This document shows, piece after piece, positions 22,682-33,822 of a DNA stretch of 64,000 bases (within the stretch, counting starts at the first letter, position 1; each line of letters starts with the position of its first letter). The stretch is from contig JAESUZ010000424.1 in NCBI GenBank assembly GCA_017311185.1, forward strand, positions 62,001 to 126,000, written 5' to 3'. The position numbers and the translations under genes were made by a program. A model generated the notes under the pieces. The model made no database searches. It had not been told where the DNA came from and saw only the letters and a list, made by a program, of their open reading frames with translations. This stretch comes from Proteles cristata cristata. Taxonomy: Eukaryota > Chordata > Mammalia > Carnivora > Hyaenidae.

Positions 22682-23610
22682 ATAAGAAGCACTGGGAAGT
22701 CCACAATCCTAGTGTACTTTATACACATGCTATGAGCGGGTGACAAGAAACGGTAGGTTTGGAAACAAAATACACCCTTAAATAGCAATTTTGACCAATG
22801 AGCACAGTGCTATTAAGCTTGCCAGGGGATCTACGTGGTGTGTTATCCTGACACCATCCTGTAGCATTTGCTGGTGTTTCCCAGTGTTTGAATATTTGTC
22901 GTGGGTTTCAGTTCTTTGTAAAATTGACAGCATTTTCAATGTATAAAGAAACCAAAAAAGCGTATGTTTCACTTTTTTTTTTTAAATTGTAGCCACTCAT
23001 TTAAAAACATACCAACAGAATGTTATGAAAAATATAGACTAGCTTCAGATTTTAGGAATTCTTGAGAATTCCTATTTCTCCTTCTTGAATCTCAAAGATT
23101 AATATCTGCTGAGAATTTGGGAACATTGTCTGGCTCACCTGGTGGGCTGCACGAGGTGTCCCGTTGTAGATTATGCAACAAGCCCTCACCAGGCTGCAAT
23201 CAGAATTCAAGTGTTTGATGGCAGTGGGGCCTACCCCTGGGGTTATATTTTTATTTACCACTTGACTTAGCTCAGATGCTAAGATTTAATACTTGACGAA
23301 ATATGGCACCTCTTTCAAAGGCACGGGAAATGCCTCTGGGGAGACCCGTCACTCAAACCCCTTTGCCATTCTCAGATTTCTAGCAAAGTCAGAAGACATA
23401 AATGCTGTGACCTCAAGGAAGATGTAATGCTCTCACCACCAGGGGGATGGAGGAACTGGACTCAGAGTCAGACAATGGCTCCTCGGTACAGGCCAGATCA
23501 AGGTGGGTCAGGTCTGGCTTTGATCATTAACCCCAAACTCTCACAGAGGCTCACCTTTCCGGTGTACCAAAAATTGCAGCTACTACAGTAGAGCCTGTCT
23601 CTCGATAAGC
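22682..23610. other. Unassigned AT-rich non-coding DNA
   Basis: No gene or clear repeat. Small poly(T) at 22972-22983. Confidence 0.5.
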
Positions 23611-23619
23611 TGATGTAGA

Positions 23620-23800
23620 GCTGAGAGCCGGGTCTTTTGAAGTCAGGCAACAGTAAGAATGAATGTCAGCTCCGCCATTCACGGTATTATGTGGCAGCTC
23701 CATTTACTCATCTTACAATGTTTCCTCCATGGGTGGCTGTGAGGGTGGACTGAGTAATAGTCCTCAGGGCAGGGTGTGCATCCCGGTCCGTGCAGGACAT
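23620..23800 (+). mobile_element. MIR element (plus), eroded
   Basis: 'gtcaggcaacagtaagaatgaatgtcagctccgccattcac... gtggctgtgagggtggactgagtaa' follows the MIR order with many changes. Confidence 0.6.
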
Positions 23801-25001
23801 CTGGTAACCTTCACATTAATATGAAGGACGGCTTTCCCTATTTAATTCCTTCTCTGAATTGATCCAGATCAGCGGGTCACATTGCTGTGGTCATGTCATT
23901 ATAGACCAAAGAGATACCTCTGTTTGAGACTGGCTGAATGTTCTTAGCTATTAAAGCAGCTGATTAACTATAAAAAATAGGTAAGATTTCAATGGTTCCC
24001 AGTGATACCTTGTTTGGAAAGCGCAACTAGGAGCAGGCTGTGACTGGGACCATGTTCTTCCGGTTCTCATTCCAGGACCTTCTGAGTCTCCATCTCTCGG
24101 TGTCTCTCTTCTCTTTCTGCCTCCCTTGTTCTTTTCCCACCCTCTCCCCTTTTCTCCGTTTCTTTTCACCTTTCTCATTTACCCTTCCTACTCATTCATG
24201 CCATGTTTTAGTCTCCTTCACTCCATCTTTTTTTCCCTTCTCATTCTTTGACTCTGGTCAGGTGTCCGTAATGTTCAGAACGTCCATATCTTCTGTTCTG
24301 CAGCCTCTCCCTTGACCAGCGATGGTCAGATGTCACAGTAGTGGAGGTAGTGCTTGGCTTCTGTTTCCCACCAGGTTAACTCTTTGTGGAGAGCACAGGA
24401 GAAGCAATTCAGGGAAGGCTGTGCACATTTTTCAAATTCTTCTGAGTTCACTGGTAGCCTGAATGAAAAGGGAATGTATGTCAACAGAAGCAGTGGGGCT
24501 GGCCCTTGGCCAGATGGGAAGTGAGTTGTGTCTGCATGTGCTTCTGGCACTCCAGTGACCCTCAAGTGAGGTCCTCTGTCTTCCTCATTGCCGTGGGTCA
24601 GTCCCTCACTAGTCTGTTAGCCCCATTCTGTCTCCTGGTGCCCAGCAATCCAGCAATCTCCCTTCCTTTTACTGTCCTATCTCCTCACGCGTCTTCTGGC
24701 CACTCAACGATTGGTTCATCTGTACTCCATCCTCTTACCCGGAGAGCCTTGATGATGACCTAGCTTCCATCCTGCTTCTTTAAATCTTTGTTCCATGTCC
24801 CTCAAGGGGTCTGCTGATCTTCTAAATTGGGGTGGGCCTCTTAGAAGCAGAACACTGTCTTTCTGCTGTTCACCTGTCTCCTTGGGCCATGGCAGCAGCC
24901 CTGAGGGCACGAAGGCTATTAGAAAACACCTCTGCTCAGAAAGGTCTGCCCTCAGCCAACCTTGCTGCCACATTCCACAAACTGGAAATTCATTTGCATT
25001 C
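23801..25001. other. Unassigned non-coding DNA
   Basis: No gene. A pyrimidine-rich stretch at 24080-24250 (CT-rich plus strand) gives chance Ser/Phe/Leu-rich open frames. Confidence 0.5.
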
Positions 25002-25017
25002 ACAAATTTTCTTTTAA

Positions 25018-25210
25018 CCACCGCCTGGGTGGTTCAGTCGGTTGAGTGTCTGACTTCGGCTCAGGTCATGATCTCATGGTTTGTGGGTTCGAGCCCCGAA
25101 TCGGGCTCTGTGCTGACAGCTTGGAGCGTGGAGCCTGCTTAGGATTCTCTGCCCTGCCCTCCCCCGCCAGCCCCCCCGTCTCTCTCTAAAATAAATAAAA
25201 ACATTTTTTA
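25018..25210 (+). mobile_element. CAN SINE (plus) with displaced 16-bp TSD
   Basis: SINE head, body and AATAAATAAAAAC tail. The exact TSD ACAAATTTTCTTTTAA sits at 25002-25017 and at 25238-25253. About 27 bases of non-SINE sequence, ending in its own short A run, lie between the SINE tail and the right TSD. Confidence 0.92.
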
Positions 25211-25237
25211 AGAAGCCTGAGGGCATCTTTGCAAAAA
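25211..25237 (+). other. Candidate 3'-transduced segment
   Basis: AAGAAGCCTGAGGGCATC... then CAAAAAA, located inside the TSD boundaries of the SINE at 25018-25210. The segment was therefore probably carried in with the SINE transcript. See findings. Confidence 0.6.
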
Positions 25238-25253
25238 ACAAATTTTCTTTTAA

Positions 25254-25775
25254 AATGAAATCCCTCCTGGGAGGATTGGCCATACGCATCGTTATTACTC
25301 TAGTATCTATGATTATGATAATGTGGTCATGGGCCAGAAATGAAACCCCCAACTACAATATTGTTATTGTGGGAAAGTTCCGTCTACCTCACGACATTCT
25401 TCATACAGGGTTTCCAGAAAAATATTATTGGGAAAGGGAAGGATTACTGTTTCTCTAAAATAACCTTCACTTCTTTTAATGGCCTGTAATGGATCCGTTA
25501 TCCCCGAATTTCAAAGTCCTCCTAATCCTATGTATTTTTGTGTAGCCTGCATTATTGCCAGCACATAAAACGTTTTCTTATCGAAATATTGGTTTCTGAC
25601 TCAGCCATTGTGGCAAGGGTGTAGTTTGGGGGCATTTTGGGTCCAAGGGCAAGTTTGATTGGGGCAGGGAGACATACACATAGTACGATTTAAGAGGAAA
25701 CTCAAGAGCTCCTCCTAAATCATGCTCCTCCACTGACCCTCCATGTGTCCCTGAAATAGACATAATGTTCATTCA
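25254..25775. other. Unassigned non-coding DNA
   Basis: No gene or named repeat visible. Confidence 0.45.
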
Positions 25776-25779
25776 TTGG

Positions 25780-25940
25780 CTCAGGCCTTGAAGAAACTTG
25801 AAGGGACTTCAGGGTCATCTAGCTCAATGTCTTCATTTATTTTTATGGAAGGAAAATCTGAAGTTCTGAGGTTAATGTCTCAGCTAAACTCACACTGATG
25901 TAGTACTGGGTCTAGCACTCTAATCTCCTAAGTGAAAAAC
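25780..25940 (-). mobile_element. MIR-like relic (minus)
   Basis: 'gggacttcagggtcatctagctcaatgtcttcatttat', 'aagttctgaggttaatgtctcagctaaactcacac' resembles a mammal-wide core-SINE read in reverse. Confidence 0.5.
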
Positions 25941-26124
25941 AGTGCATTTGGCCCCCCTTGGTTTAGTAAAGACCGTGCACTATCAATGGCCATAGTCACC
26001 AGGCAAATACCATCAGGGAGGAATAATGCATAAATCTGTTATTAACCATCCCTTGGCAGTACAATGTCAATGTAGGACACGAGGAAGAAAGTCAAGGAAG
26101 ACCACTCCTGGGAATGAATCTGGA

Positions 26125-26505
26125 TCTAGAGAAGCACTGTCTGTTAAAAACACAATACAAGCTACATATGTAATATTAATTTTTCTAGTAGCCACATTAA
26201 ACATGTAAAGTAATTTAATATATTCTAATTCAAAATATATTAGTTATTTAACTAATTTTAATAAATGTGTTTTACTTAATCCAACACATCCGAAATATAA
26301 TTTCAATATAGAAATTTTTAACAAGATATTTTATATTCTTTTTTTTTTTAAGCCTTCAAATCTGGAGTGTATTTTACACATTTAGTAAAACTCAGTTGTA
26401 GAACTCAAGTAGGACCATCCATATACCAAGTTCTCAATAGCCACATGTGGCTGCCTATTGGCTACCATATTGGACAACACAGTTCTAGAGTACTCTATGC
26501 TGTGT
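26125..26505. mobile_element. Old AT-rich MER-type repeat
   Basis: 'ctagtagccacattaaacatgtaa' through 'ctcaatagccacatgtggctgcc' and 'ctaccatattggacaacacag' matches a widespread mammalian repeat I recognise but cannot name. A fragment of the same family is at 57600-57665. Confidence 0.55.
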
Positions 26506-26540
26506 CGTATATCTGGCCTCCTCTGTTTGCTACATTAGTG

Positions 26541-26989
26541 TGTGGGGACCTGCAGGGAACCAGCTTCTGCAAGCCAGGGTTGGCCCGGAGAGTGATGGTT
26601 GACGTCGGCGAAGGAAGACACAGAGCCAGCCTCTTCAGGTGGACTGCTCAAATTTATTTTTCAGCTTAGGGTTTTTATATAGTAAATTCAAACAATCACG
26701 CTTAAACAATTTACATTGTTTGAGTACAGTCATAGGACCTAACATTTCTAAGTTTTCTTGGCAACAGTGATTTCACGGTACATAATTTCCACTTTAACTA
26801 ATAAAATTTAACCAGGTAGTCATAACAAGTTTTACATATTCTTTACTACGTATGACAGGGTATCTAAAGATAAGTGAAGCGTATTGCCAGAATACATGAG
26901 ATCACAGTGCCCTTTAATTGTTTAAATTTAGTGGGCATGCAAAAACAAGATATACTTGTACCCGCGGTTGTAGGTAACAGACTCTCACA
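26541..26989 (-). mobile_element. Probable endogenous retroviral LTR (minus)
   Basis: Read on the minus strand, the segment begins TGTGAGAGTCTG and ends GGTCCCCACA, giving TG...CA ends with a TGTG/CACA inverted terminus. A TATA-like box (minus strand of 26674-26683) and AATAAA (26653-26658) lie about 20 bases apart. About 110 bases of GC-richer U5-like sequence follow to the end. Close TATA/AATAAA spacing implies a very short R region, as in betaretrovirus-like (ERV2/ERVK) LTRs; that class assignment is inference. No matching direct repeat is found at the two ends. AGTAAGGGGT just outside the left (minus-strand) end could be a remnant polypurine tract, which would make this a 3' LTR with lost internal sequence. 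No viral reading frame is recognised beside it. Confidence 0.6.
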
Positions 26990-28685
26990 ACCCCTTACTA
27001 AGAAAGAACAATGTCAACATTTATCATAGATGATGTATGGAAATGTTTTACGTGGATCAACTAGAATTTGGTCTCTGCATTTACCAATCTCATTCTTTGG
27101 CCAGAACAATCCATAAGTTGCCTTACAGGCTTGAGGTCAGCAGGCAAATATTTCTCTAACACTTTTCCGAGAAAGCCCTCCAAAACTAGTAAGTCTTGTT
27201 TTTGTCTCTGCTTATGGCATAATATGTATTTTTACTGGCAATTAGACTCATACAAGGAAAATGAATTCTAGGTCTCTTATAGACCCCAAGCATACCGGAC
27301 TGTCTCCAATTTTGCTAATTGCTACAATATTCATTAGACAACATCTGATTGAGGGGGCGGACATGATATTTAGGTACATTCCATTTTGGAGGAAGGGGGG
27401 AACTTTGGGCGATTCTGGTTTCATATTAACCCTAGAATAGACTAACAGCAGAAGTGAAAGTAAAAGGTACAGACAAAGTAGAGAAGAAGAATTCTTCCGG
27501 GGGTTCTTCTGACTGCATTGCAGTCTCTTTCCTGGGCCTTGCCATCAGGGATGACCTGTGCAGTTTTGGTCTCCGGCAGGGCCCCATAAACCAGGAGGTT
27601 CAGAGAAATCACCCTGATGCTTCATACTCTATACATAAAGGGATCATAAAATTTATGAAGCAAACCAAGACACTATTGAGAGTGAAAGCAAGGGGGGGCT
27701 CTTACAAATTGTGCCAGACAATAGGCATACACCAGCGCTGAACCAGCAGACCCGGAAAAGTAGTCTCTCTAACCATAAAGAGACTCACATCAGAGGAGGC
27801 TTTGGCCATGGCCCTGGATGTCAGGGTTGTGGTAGGAGTCATCAGGTGGCCGTAGGCGGCCAGTGGACAGCATAAGAAATGGAAGATGATGGAATGAAGA
27901 CAGTAAAAAAACATCAAGGGGCACCTGGACAAAGTACTTGCAATTTAATCCAGGATGAAAGAGGCTCTAGTCAACTGTGGAAGCACAGAAAAGAGGCAAC
28001 AAGTCTAATCTGTACAGAGTAAGCTTTATGTCTGACCCAAGAAGAGTCCCCTGATCCTGTGAAGGCATTTCTGAGACTGGTGGGACTAGTGGGGAAAACC
28101 GCAGGCACACACTTCATCCAAGGCCAAGACCACTGGCTTCAAGGAAGGAAGATAAATTAGCAGATATCTGAGCCCCTTCCAGCTTTAGATCCCAAGATAA
28201 GATTAAACTATTGGTTGTAGGAAATGTTCCAAAGATGAAAAGAAAAAAGTTTTAGCCAGATGAAAATTTATTGTAAACATTTGTTCAAGGCTAAAGCATA
28301 AAGCTGGAAGGAAATAAGAAAAAAGTCAACTTAGGAATTGGTACTGTAGGAAAAAAATGACTCGCATATTTTATTTTTGTAGGGTTTAAGAATTACCATG
28401 AGAAAGAATCTTTCCCAGCAGGTTTTGCTCACAAATGTTATTTAAAAAACAACAACACAACAGTTTGTCTTGAGTATATATCTAAAGGAGATGATGCTAT
28501 TTCATGTGTTAAATTAAACCACATATTTTCAGTTATAAGTTAATTGCCATTGTAAAATAATACCAAAGCAAGCATCTACATTATGCATTGTATTATTCAA
28601 CAGACATTTATTCTCTTCAATTTTCTCTCTAAATTAGCTAAGGTTTTCATCTTTTTACAACAAAAATGATATTTTGAGTATCCAG
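26990..28685. other. SINE-free unassigned DNA
   Basis: No gene recognised. 26990-27450 may be residual internal or non-coding sequence of the retroviral element, but no retroviral protein motif is visible. 28370-28680 is AT-rich. Confidence 0.4.
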
Positions 28686-28734
28686 CTGATATTCAGCAAA
28701 ATGGGTAAGATAGTTTCTGCCAATTAGCAGCAGC

Positions 28735-28850
28735 TGGTGAGTGAAAGGTGACCTGGCATCTAGGAGATTGGGATTCCAGTTCCAATTCTTATTACACTAA
28801 CTGTGTGATATGGAGTGAATTGCTTAATGTCTTGGAGTCCCAGGTACTAA
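28735..28850 (+). mobile_element. MIR fragment (plus)
   Basis: 'cctggcatctaggagattgggattccag', 'ctaactgtgtgatatggagtgaattgcttaatg' follows the MIR core order. Confidence 0.65.
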
Positions 28851-29166
28851 AGAATCAGGATCCTTCCTGCTGCAAGTGGTAGAAACAAGAATCGAGATGA
28901 TGTAAGCAGGAAGGACATCAGGCATCTCACATATGAGGAAAGCTGGAGGCACGATGGCTCTAGGGGGAGTTGATTACGAATCACCAAGGTCAGGTTCTCT
29001 CTCTCGGCTCTACCACCCATGTCATCGTCATTCTCAGGCTGTGATTGGAATAGGAAGTCTGTGGAAGTTCCAGATGTTCCACCCAGACATGGTCACATCC
29101 AGTGAGTAACAAGAGATCCTTTCTTCTTGAAGCTTTTCTTGGATCACCCTAAAGATGTTTCTTCAT

Positions 29167-29397
29167 GGGGCGCCTGGGTGGCTTAGTCGGTTAAGCGTCC
29201 GACTTTCGCTTGGGTCATGATCTCGTGGTTCGTGGGTTCGAGCCCCGCATCGGGCTCTGTGCTGACTGCCAGCTCAGAGCCTGGAGCCTGTTTCAGTCTG
29301 TGACTCCCTCTCTCTCTGACCCTCCCTGCTCATGCTGTATCTCTCTCTCTCTCTCTCTCTAGAAATAAATAAAACATTAAAAAAAAAATAAAAAAAA
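29167..29397 (+). mobile_element. CAN SINE (plus), young, with 15-bp TSD
   Basis: Near-consensus SINE from GGGGCGCCTGGGTGGCTTAG to a long A-rich tail. AAAGATGTTTCTTCA is exact on both sides (29151-29165; 29398-29412). Low divergence and a perfect TSD suggest a recent insertion. Confidence 0.96.
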
Positions 29398-29747
29398 AAA
29401 GATGTTTCTTCACATCTGATTGGCTAGGTTGGGTCACATGCCCATTCCTGAATCACTCACTGGCCTGTGGAATGGGGTTACTCTGAGGAAGTCAAACACA
29501 TCATTTGGGGTGGAACTGATGATGTAGAGTCAACAGCAGTGTCCAATCAATGGTGATATCATATGGTGGTTGGGAAGACCAGAAGGGGATGGACACTTCA
29601 TAAATGGTAATAAAACCTAAAAGTACTAGGTGTCATTGTTATTTAAACATGCTTAATGTAATTGTTATCTAGCTAAAAATCCCATTATAATATAAGAGAA
29701 TGCTTTAGAATATCTTACATTTGTCCATCAGAAGAATATATGGTTCT

Positions 29748-29923
29748 GGGGCACCTGGTGGCATCCAACTTGATTTTGGCATGGGTCATGATCCCAGACT
29801 TGTGGGATGGAGCCCTTTGTCGGTCCTCACGCTAAGCATAGAGCCTGGTTAAGATTCTCTCTCTTTCTCCTTTTGCCCATCTCCTCTGCTTGCACTTCTA
29901 AAATTAAAAAAAATTTTTTTGAA
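29748..29923 (+). mobile_element. CAN SINE (plus), old
   Basis: 'ggggcacctggtggcatcc' head with deletions, diverged body and A-rich tail. AGAAGAATATATGG / AGAAGAATGTATAG flank it. Confidence 0.85.
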
Positions 29924-30189
29924 AGAAGAATGTATAGATCTAGATTTTCTTTCCCTGAAAGCCTTTTAGGAAAGGACCATACTTTGTAATGGTGAAATCA
30001 GAGACATTTAAACAGTATTCTCTATCACCCATCTCACATCCACATCAGGAGGGAATAGAAGGACATCATAGCTTATACTCTGGTCTCAAATATAATGAGG
30101 TTCAGATTCCCAGTATAAGGTTCTAGTCTTTTACAATAATCAGTTCAGCTGGAGAGGCATAGCAAAGATGGGGAGCTGCTTGGGTAGAC

Positions 30190-30350
30190 AGACAGGAATA
30201 TAAATCCCAGTCTCTCCATTCAGTAATCTCAGAGATCTACACAGATCAATTTACTTAACCTCTTTGAGTCTCAGTTGCCGGGTCTGCATAATGAGGCTAA
30301 TGATATCTATTTCACAGATCTATGAAATGATGAAAGTACCTTCAATTTTC
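30190..30350 (+). mobile_element. MIR element (plus)
   Basis: 'aaatcccagtctctccattcagtaa', 'caatttacttaacctctttgagtctcagttgccgggtctgcataatgaggctaat' gives a clear ordered MIR match. Confidence 0.85.
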
Positions 30351-30544
30351 AGGAGTGGAGTCGCGGCAGAAGAAGGCAGGTGAGGACTATGTCTATGAGT
30401 CAATGGGTAGGACTGATACGAAACTAACAAATGTAATAGTCTGATTTCATGATTCTATATGTGAGTGTGTGTATGTGTGGGTGTGTATGTCTGCATACAA
30501 GGTGTATTTTCACACCCAGAATAGATTATCTTTGGCCTTTAGTT

Positions 30545-30766
30545 TTTTTTTTTTTGAATATTTTTAAAATTTATTTCTAGGAGAGAGAGAGACAGCGTGA
30601 GCAGGGGAGGGTCAGAGAGAGAGGGAGATACAGACTCTGAAACAGGCTCCAGTTTCTGAGCTGGCAGTCAGCACAGAGCCCGACGCGGGGCTCGAACCCA
30701 TGAACCGTGAGATCATGACCTAAGAGAAAGTCGGACGCTTAACCGGCTAAGCCACCCAGGCGCCCC
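30545..30766 (-). mobile_element. CAN SINE (minus), young type
   Basis: Complete minus SINE with 'ttatttctaggagagag' tail junction and reversed GGGGCGCC head. TTGGCCTTTA/TTGCCTTTA at the ends is an approximate TSD. Confidence 0.94.
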
Positions 30767-31270
30767 TTGCCTTTATTTTTAAGTCGACTTTGTTGAGACA
30801 TAATTCACATGCAATGACGTGCACCCATGTTAGGAATACACTTTGATGAGTTTTGATAAATAGATACACAGGTGCTGCCACCAGCATCACAATCAAAACG
30901 TAGGGAAATTCCTTCATCCCAGAAAGCTCCCCAAAGCTCCTTTCTGCCAGCTTTAGGTGACTGTTGATCTTCATGGCTCCCGTACAGTGCTGAGCTCTGC
31001 TGGGACACCCTGGGACAAATGCACAGGGATCATTAACCTGTTACAGTTTCAAGAGGAACATTCATGGAGACTTCTGTTGAACACCCTGAGGACCACTATT
31101 GTGAAGTTGTTTGGAACCAACTACTTAATACCGGGAACTGTTAGGTATTTCCTTTGGATTAGGTGCCATGGAGAAATGACCCCGGACACTAGTAATAACA
31201 TTTTCTAGGCTCATCCCTGCCATTGCATGTGACAGTGTGTCATTCCTTCATATTGCTGAGAAGTATTTTA

Positions 31271-32122
31271 TTTTTTATTTATTTATTTTTCTTTTATAGT
31301 TTATTGTCAAGTTGGTTTCCCTATAACACCCAATGCTCATCCCCACAAGTGCTCTCCTCCATGCCCATCACCCCTTTTCCCCTCTCCCCCACCCCCATCA
31401 GTCCTCAGTTTGTTCTCAGTATTCAAGAGTCTCTCATGGTTTGCCTCCCTCCCTCTCCCCCCCATATCCCCCCTTCTTCTCCCTCACGGTCCTCCGTTTA
31501 AGTTCCTCCTAATTCTCCTCTATGTGCAAACATATGGTAGCTGTCCTTCTCTGCCTGACTTATTTCACTCAGCATAACACCCTCGAGTTCCATCCACATT
31601 GCTACAAATGGCCAGACTTCATTCTTTCTCATTGCCATGTCATATTCCATTGTATAGATAAACCACATCTTGATCCATTCATCAGTTGATGGACATTTAG
31701 GGTCTTTCCATGATTTGGCTATTGTTGAAAGTGCTGCTATGAACACTGGGATACATGTGCCCTTATGTATCAGCACTCCTGTATCCCTTGGGTAAATTCC
31801 AAGCAGTGCTATTGCTGGGCCATAGGGGAGTTCTATTGTGAATTAAAAAAAATTTTTTTTATTTTAATGCTTTATTTATTTCTGAGAGAGAGAGAGACAG
31901 CGTGAGCAGGGGAGGGTCAGAGAGAGAGAGGGAGACACAGAATCTGAAACAGGCTCCAGGCTCTGTGCTGTCAGCACAGAGCCCGACGCGGGGCTTGAAC
32001 ACACAAACCATGAGATCATGACCTGTGCCAAAGTCAGACGCTTAACCGACTAAGCCACCCAGGTGCCCCATCTATTGTGAATTTTTTGAGGAACCTCCAC
32101 GCTGTTTTCCAGAGGGGCCGCA
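31271..32122 (-). mobile_element. Younger carnivore L1 3' end (minus), 5'-truncated
   Basis: T-rich tail, then 'tatagtttattgtcaagttggtttcc', reversed 3' UTR and the end of ORF2, stopping at 'ccagaggggccgc'. Flanked by exact GAGAAGTATTTTA (31258-31270, 32123-32135). It sits inside the ancient L1 and contains a SINE at 31845-32070. Confidence 0.93.
31845..32070 (-). mobile_element. CAN SINE (minus) nested in L1
   Basis: Complete minus SINE with exact 13-bp TSD TCTATTGTGAATT (31832-31844, 32071-32083). Youngest of three nested layers. Confidence 0.95.
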
Positions 32123-32676
32123 GAGAAGTATTTTAATGTAACACAATTTGTCTGAAGGCAACTGCTGTGAACACTCACATACAAATCTTTCGAGTACGTA
32201 TGTTTTCATTTTTCTTGGGTAAAAAATCTAGAAGCGGAATTTCTGGGTCACATGTGAAGTGTATGTTTAATTTTTTCAGAAACTGCCAAAGCTCAATTTT
32301 ACACCCCGAACTGCTCCACTTCCTTGCCAACACGGTATCGCCAGCCTTTTTAATTTTAGCCATTCTAGTGGGTGTAGGGTGTTAACTCATTGTGCTTTTA
32401 ATTTGCATTTTCCCCATGACTAATGATGTTGAGAATCTTTTCATGTGCATATTGGCCATTTGTATATCTCTTCAGTGAGGGCGGTTGCAATCTTTTCCCC
32501 GTGTAAAAAAATTGGCTAGTTTGACTTCTGATCAAGTTGTAAAAATGTATCTGTTCTTAAGACAAGTCCATTGTTTCCCTTGGTCTGAACTTTGCCTTTT
32601 CATTGTCTTAACAGTATTTTTCAAAGAACAAAAGCTTTTGAATTCGATGATGTCTATTTCATCAATATTTTCTTTT

Positions 32677-32728
32677 TTTTAAAAGGTAATTTTTTTCTTT
32701 TTTAAAAAATATTTTTATTTATTTCTAG

Positions 32729-32763
<35 letters not shown>

Positions 32764-32935
32764 CGTGAGCAGGGGAGGGTCAGAGAGAGAGGGAGACACA
32801 GACTCTGAAACAGGCTCCAGGCTCTGAGCTGGCAGTCAGCACAGAGCCCGACGCGGGGCCCAAACCCACGAACCGTGAGATCATGACCCAAGCGAAAGTC
32901 GGACGCTTAGCTGATTAAGCCACCCAGGTGCCCCT
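32677..32935 (-). mobile_element. CAN SINE (minus) with (CAGA)n expansion
   Basis: Complete minus SINE. ATCAATATTTTCTTTT is exact at 32661-32676 and 32936-32951. The GA-rich linker holds a CAGA tetranucleotide array at 32740-32762. Confidence 0.95.
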
Positions 32936-33584
32936 ATCAATATTTTCTTTTATGATTTGTGCTCTTCTCTGTCCTGAGAACTTTTGTCTACTCCAAAGTC
33001 ACAAAGATTTTCTCTCTCTTTTTAAAGGTATTTTACAGTTTTAGCTTTGACTTTAGGTTTGTGACCCAACTGAATTACTTTTTGTAACATGTGAGGGAGG
33101 GCTGGAGATTCATTTTCTTCTTAATGGGTATCCAGTTGTTCATGCAGCATTTATATGGGGAAAGACTATCCTTTCCCCGTTGAATTACCTTGGCTTCTTT
33201 GTTAAATATTAATTGACTGTATTTATGTCAGTCTGTTTCTGGACTCTCTTCTTTTCCATTCATCTTATGACTGACTGTCCTTTGCCAATACTGCACTGTT
33301 GAGTATTGTAGCTTTAGAGTAGTCTTAAAATCGAGGCAATGTAAGTTCCTTAAGTGTGTTCTCTTTTTTCAAAAATGTTTTTGCATTTGTATATAAACTG
33401 TAGTATCAACATGACATTTGTAAAGAAAAAGCTACTGTGATTGATAGGATCTTTCTTGAGCATGAATGAGGCTATTGGGCTAACTCATGGTGTTTGCTAG
33501 CCTTGAGAGTAATAAAAAAATAGAATAAAAAGGATTAATAGTACTAACCCAAGATAGGCAGAGATTAAAAGGACAGTGATAGAG

Positions 33585-33809
33585 GGGCGCCTGGGTGGCT
33601 TAGTCGGTTAAGCGTCCGACTTTCGCTTAGGTCATGATCTCGTGGTTCGTGGGTTCGAGCCCCACGTTGGGCTCTGTGCTGACTGCCAGCTCAGAGCCTG
33701 GAGCCTGTTTCAGTCTGTGACTCCCTCTCTCTCTGACCCTCCCCTGCTCACGCTGTCTCCCTCTCTCTCTCTGTCTCCTAGAAATAAATAAAAATATATA
33801 AAAAAAAAA
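33585..33809 (+). mobile_element. CAN SINE (plus), young
   Basis: Near-consensus SINE with TCCTAGAAATAAATAAAAATA tail. GACAGTGATAGAG is exact at 33572-33584 and 33810-33822. Confidence 0.96.
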
Positions 33810-33822
33810 GACAGTGATAGAG

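Larger units (their letters stand above)
30775..33475 (-). mobile_element. Ancient L1 (minus), 3' UTR and ORF2 C-terminal part
   Basis: From the left, reversed L1 3' UTR ('gttgagacataattcacatgc'), then reversed ORF2: 'tcattccttcatattgctgag', 'tttttcttgggtaaa', 'ctgggtcacatg', 'gccaacacgg', 'tgtgcttttaatttgcattttcccc', 'gaatcttttcatgtgc', 'ggtcacaaagattttctc' and 'ctggactctcttcttttcc'. Two later insertions interrupt it (31271-32122 and 32677-32935). About 240 bases at 30960-31200 do not resemble L1. Many stops: a dead relic. Confidence 0.85.

Noticed and set aside
29167..29240. tRNA-like box A/box B sequence
   Set aside because: This is the tRNA-Lys-derived head of a CAN SINE, not a tRNA gene. 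The same applies to every other SINE head in the window.
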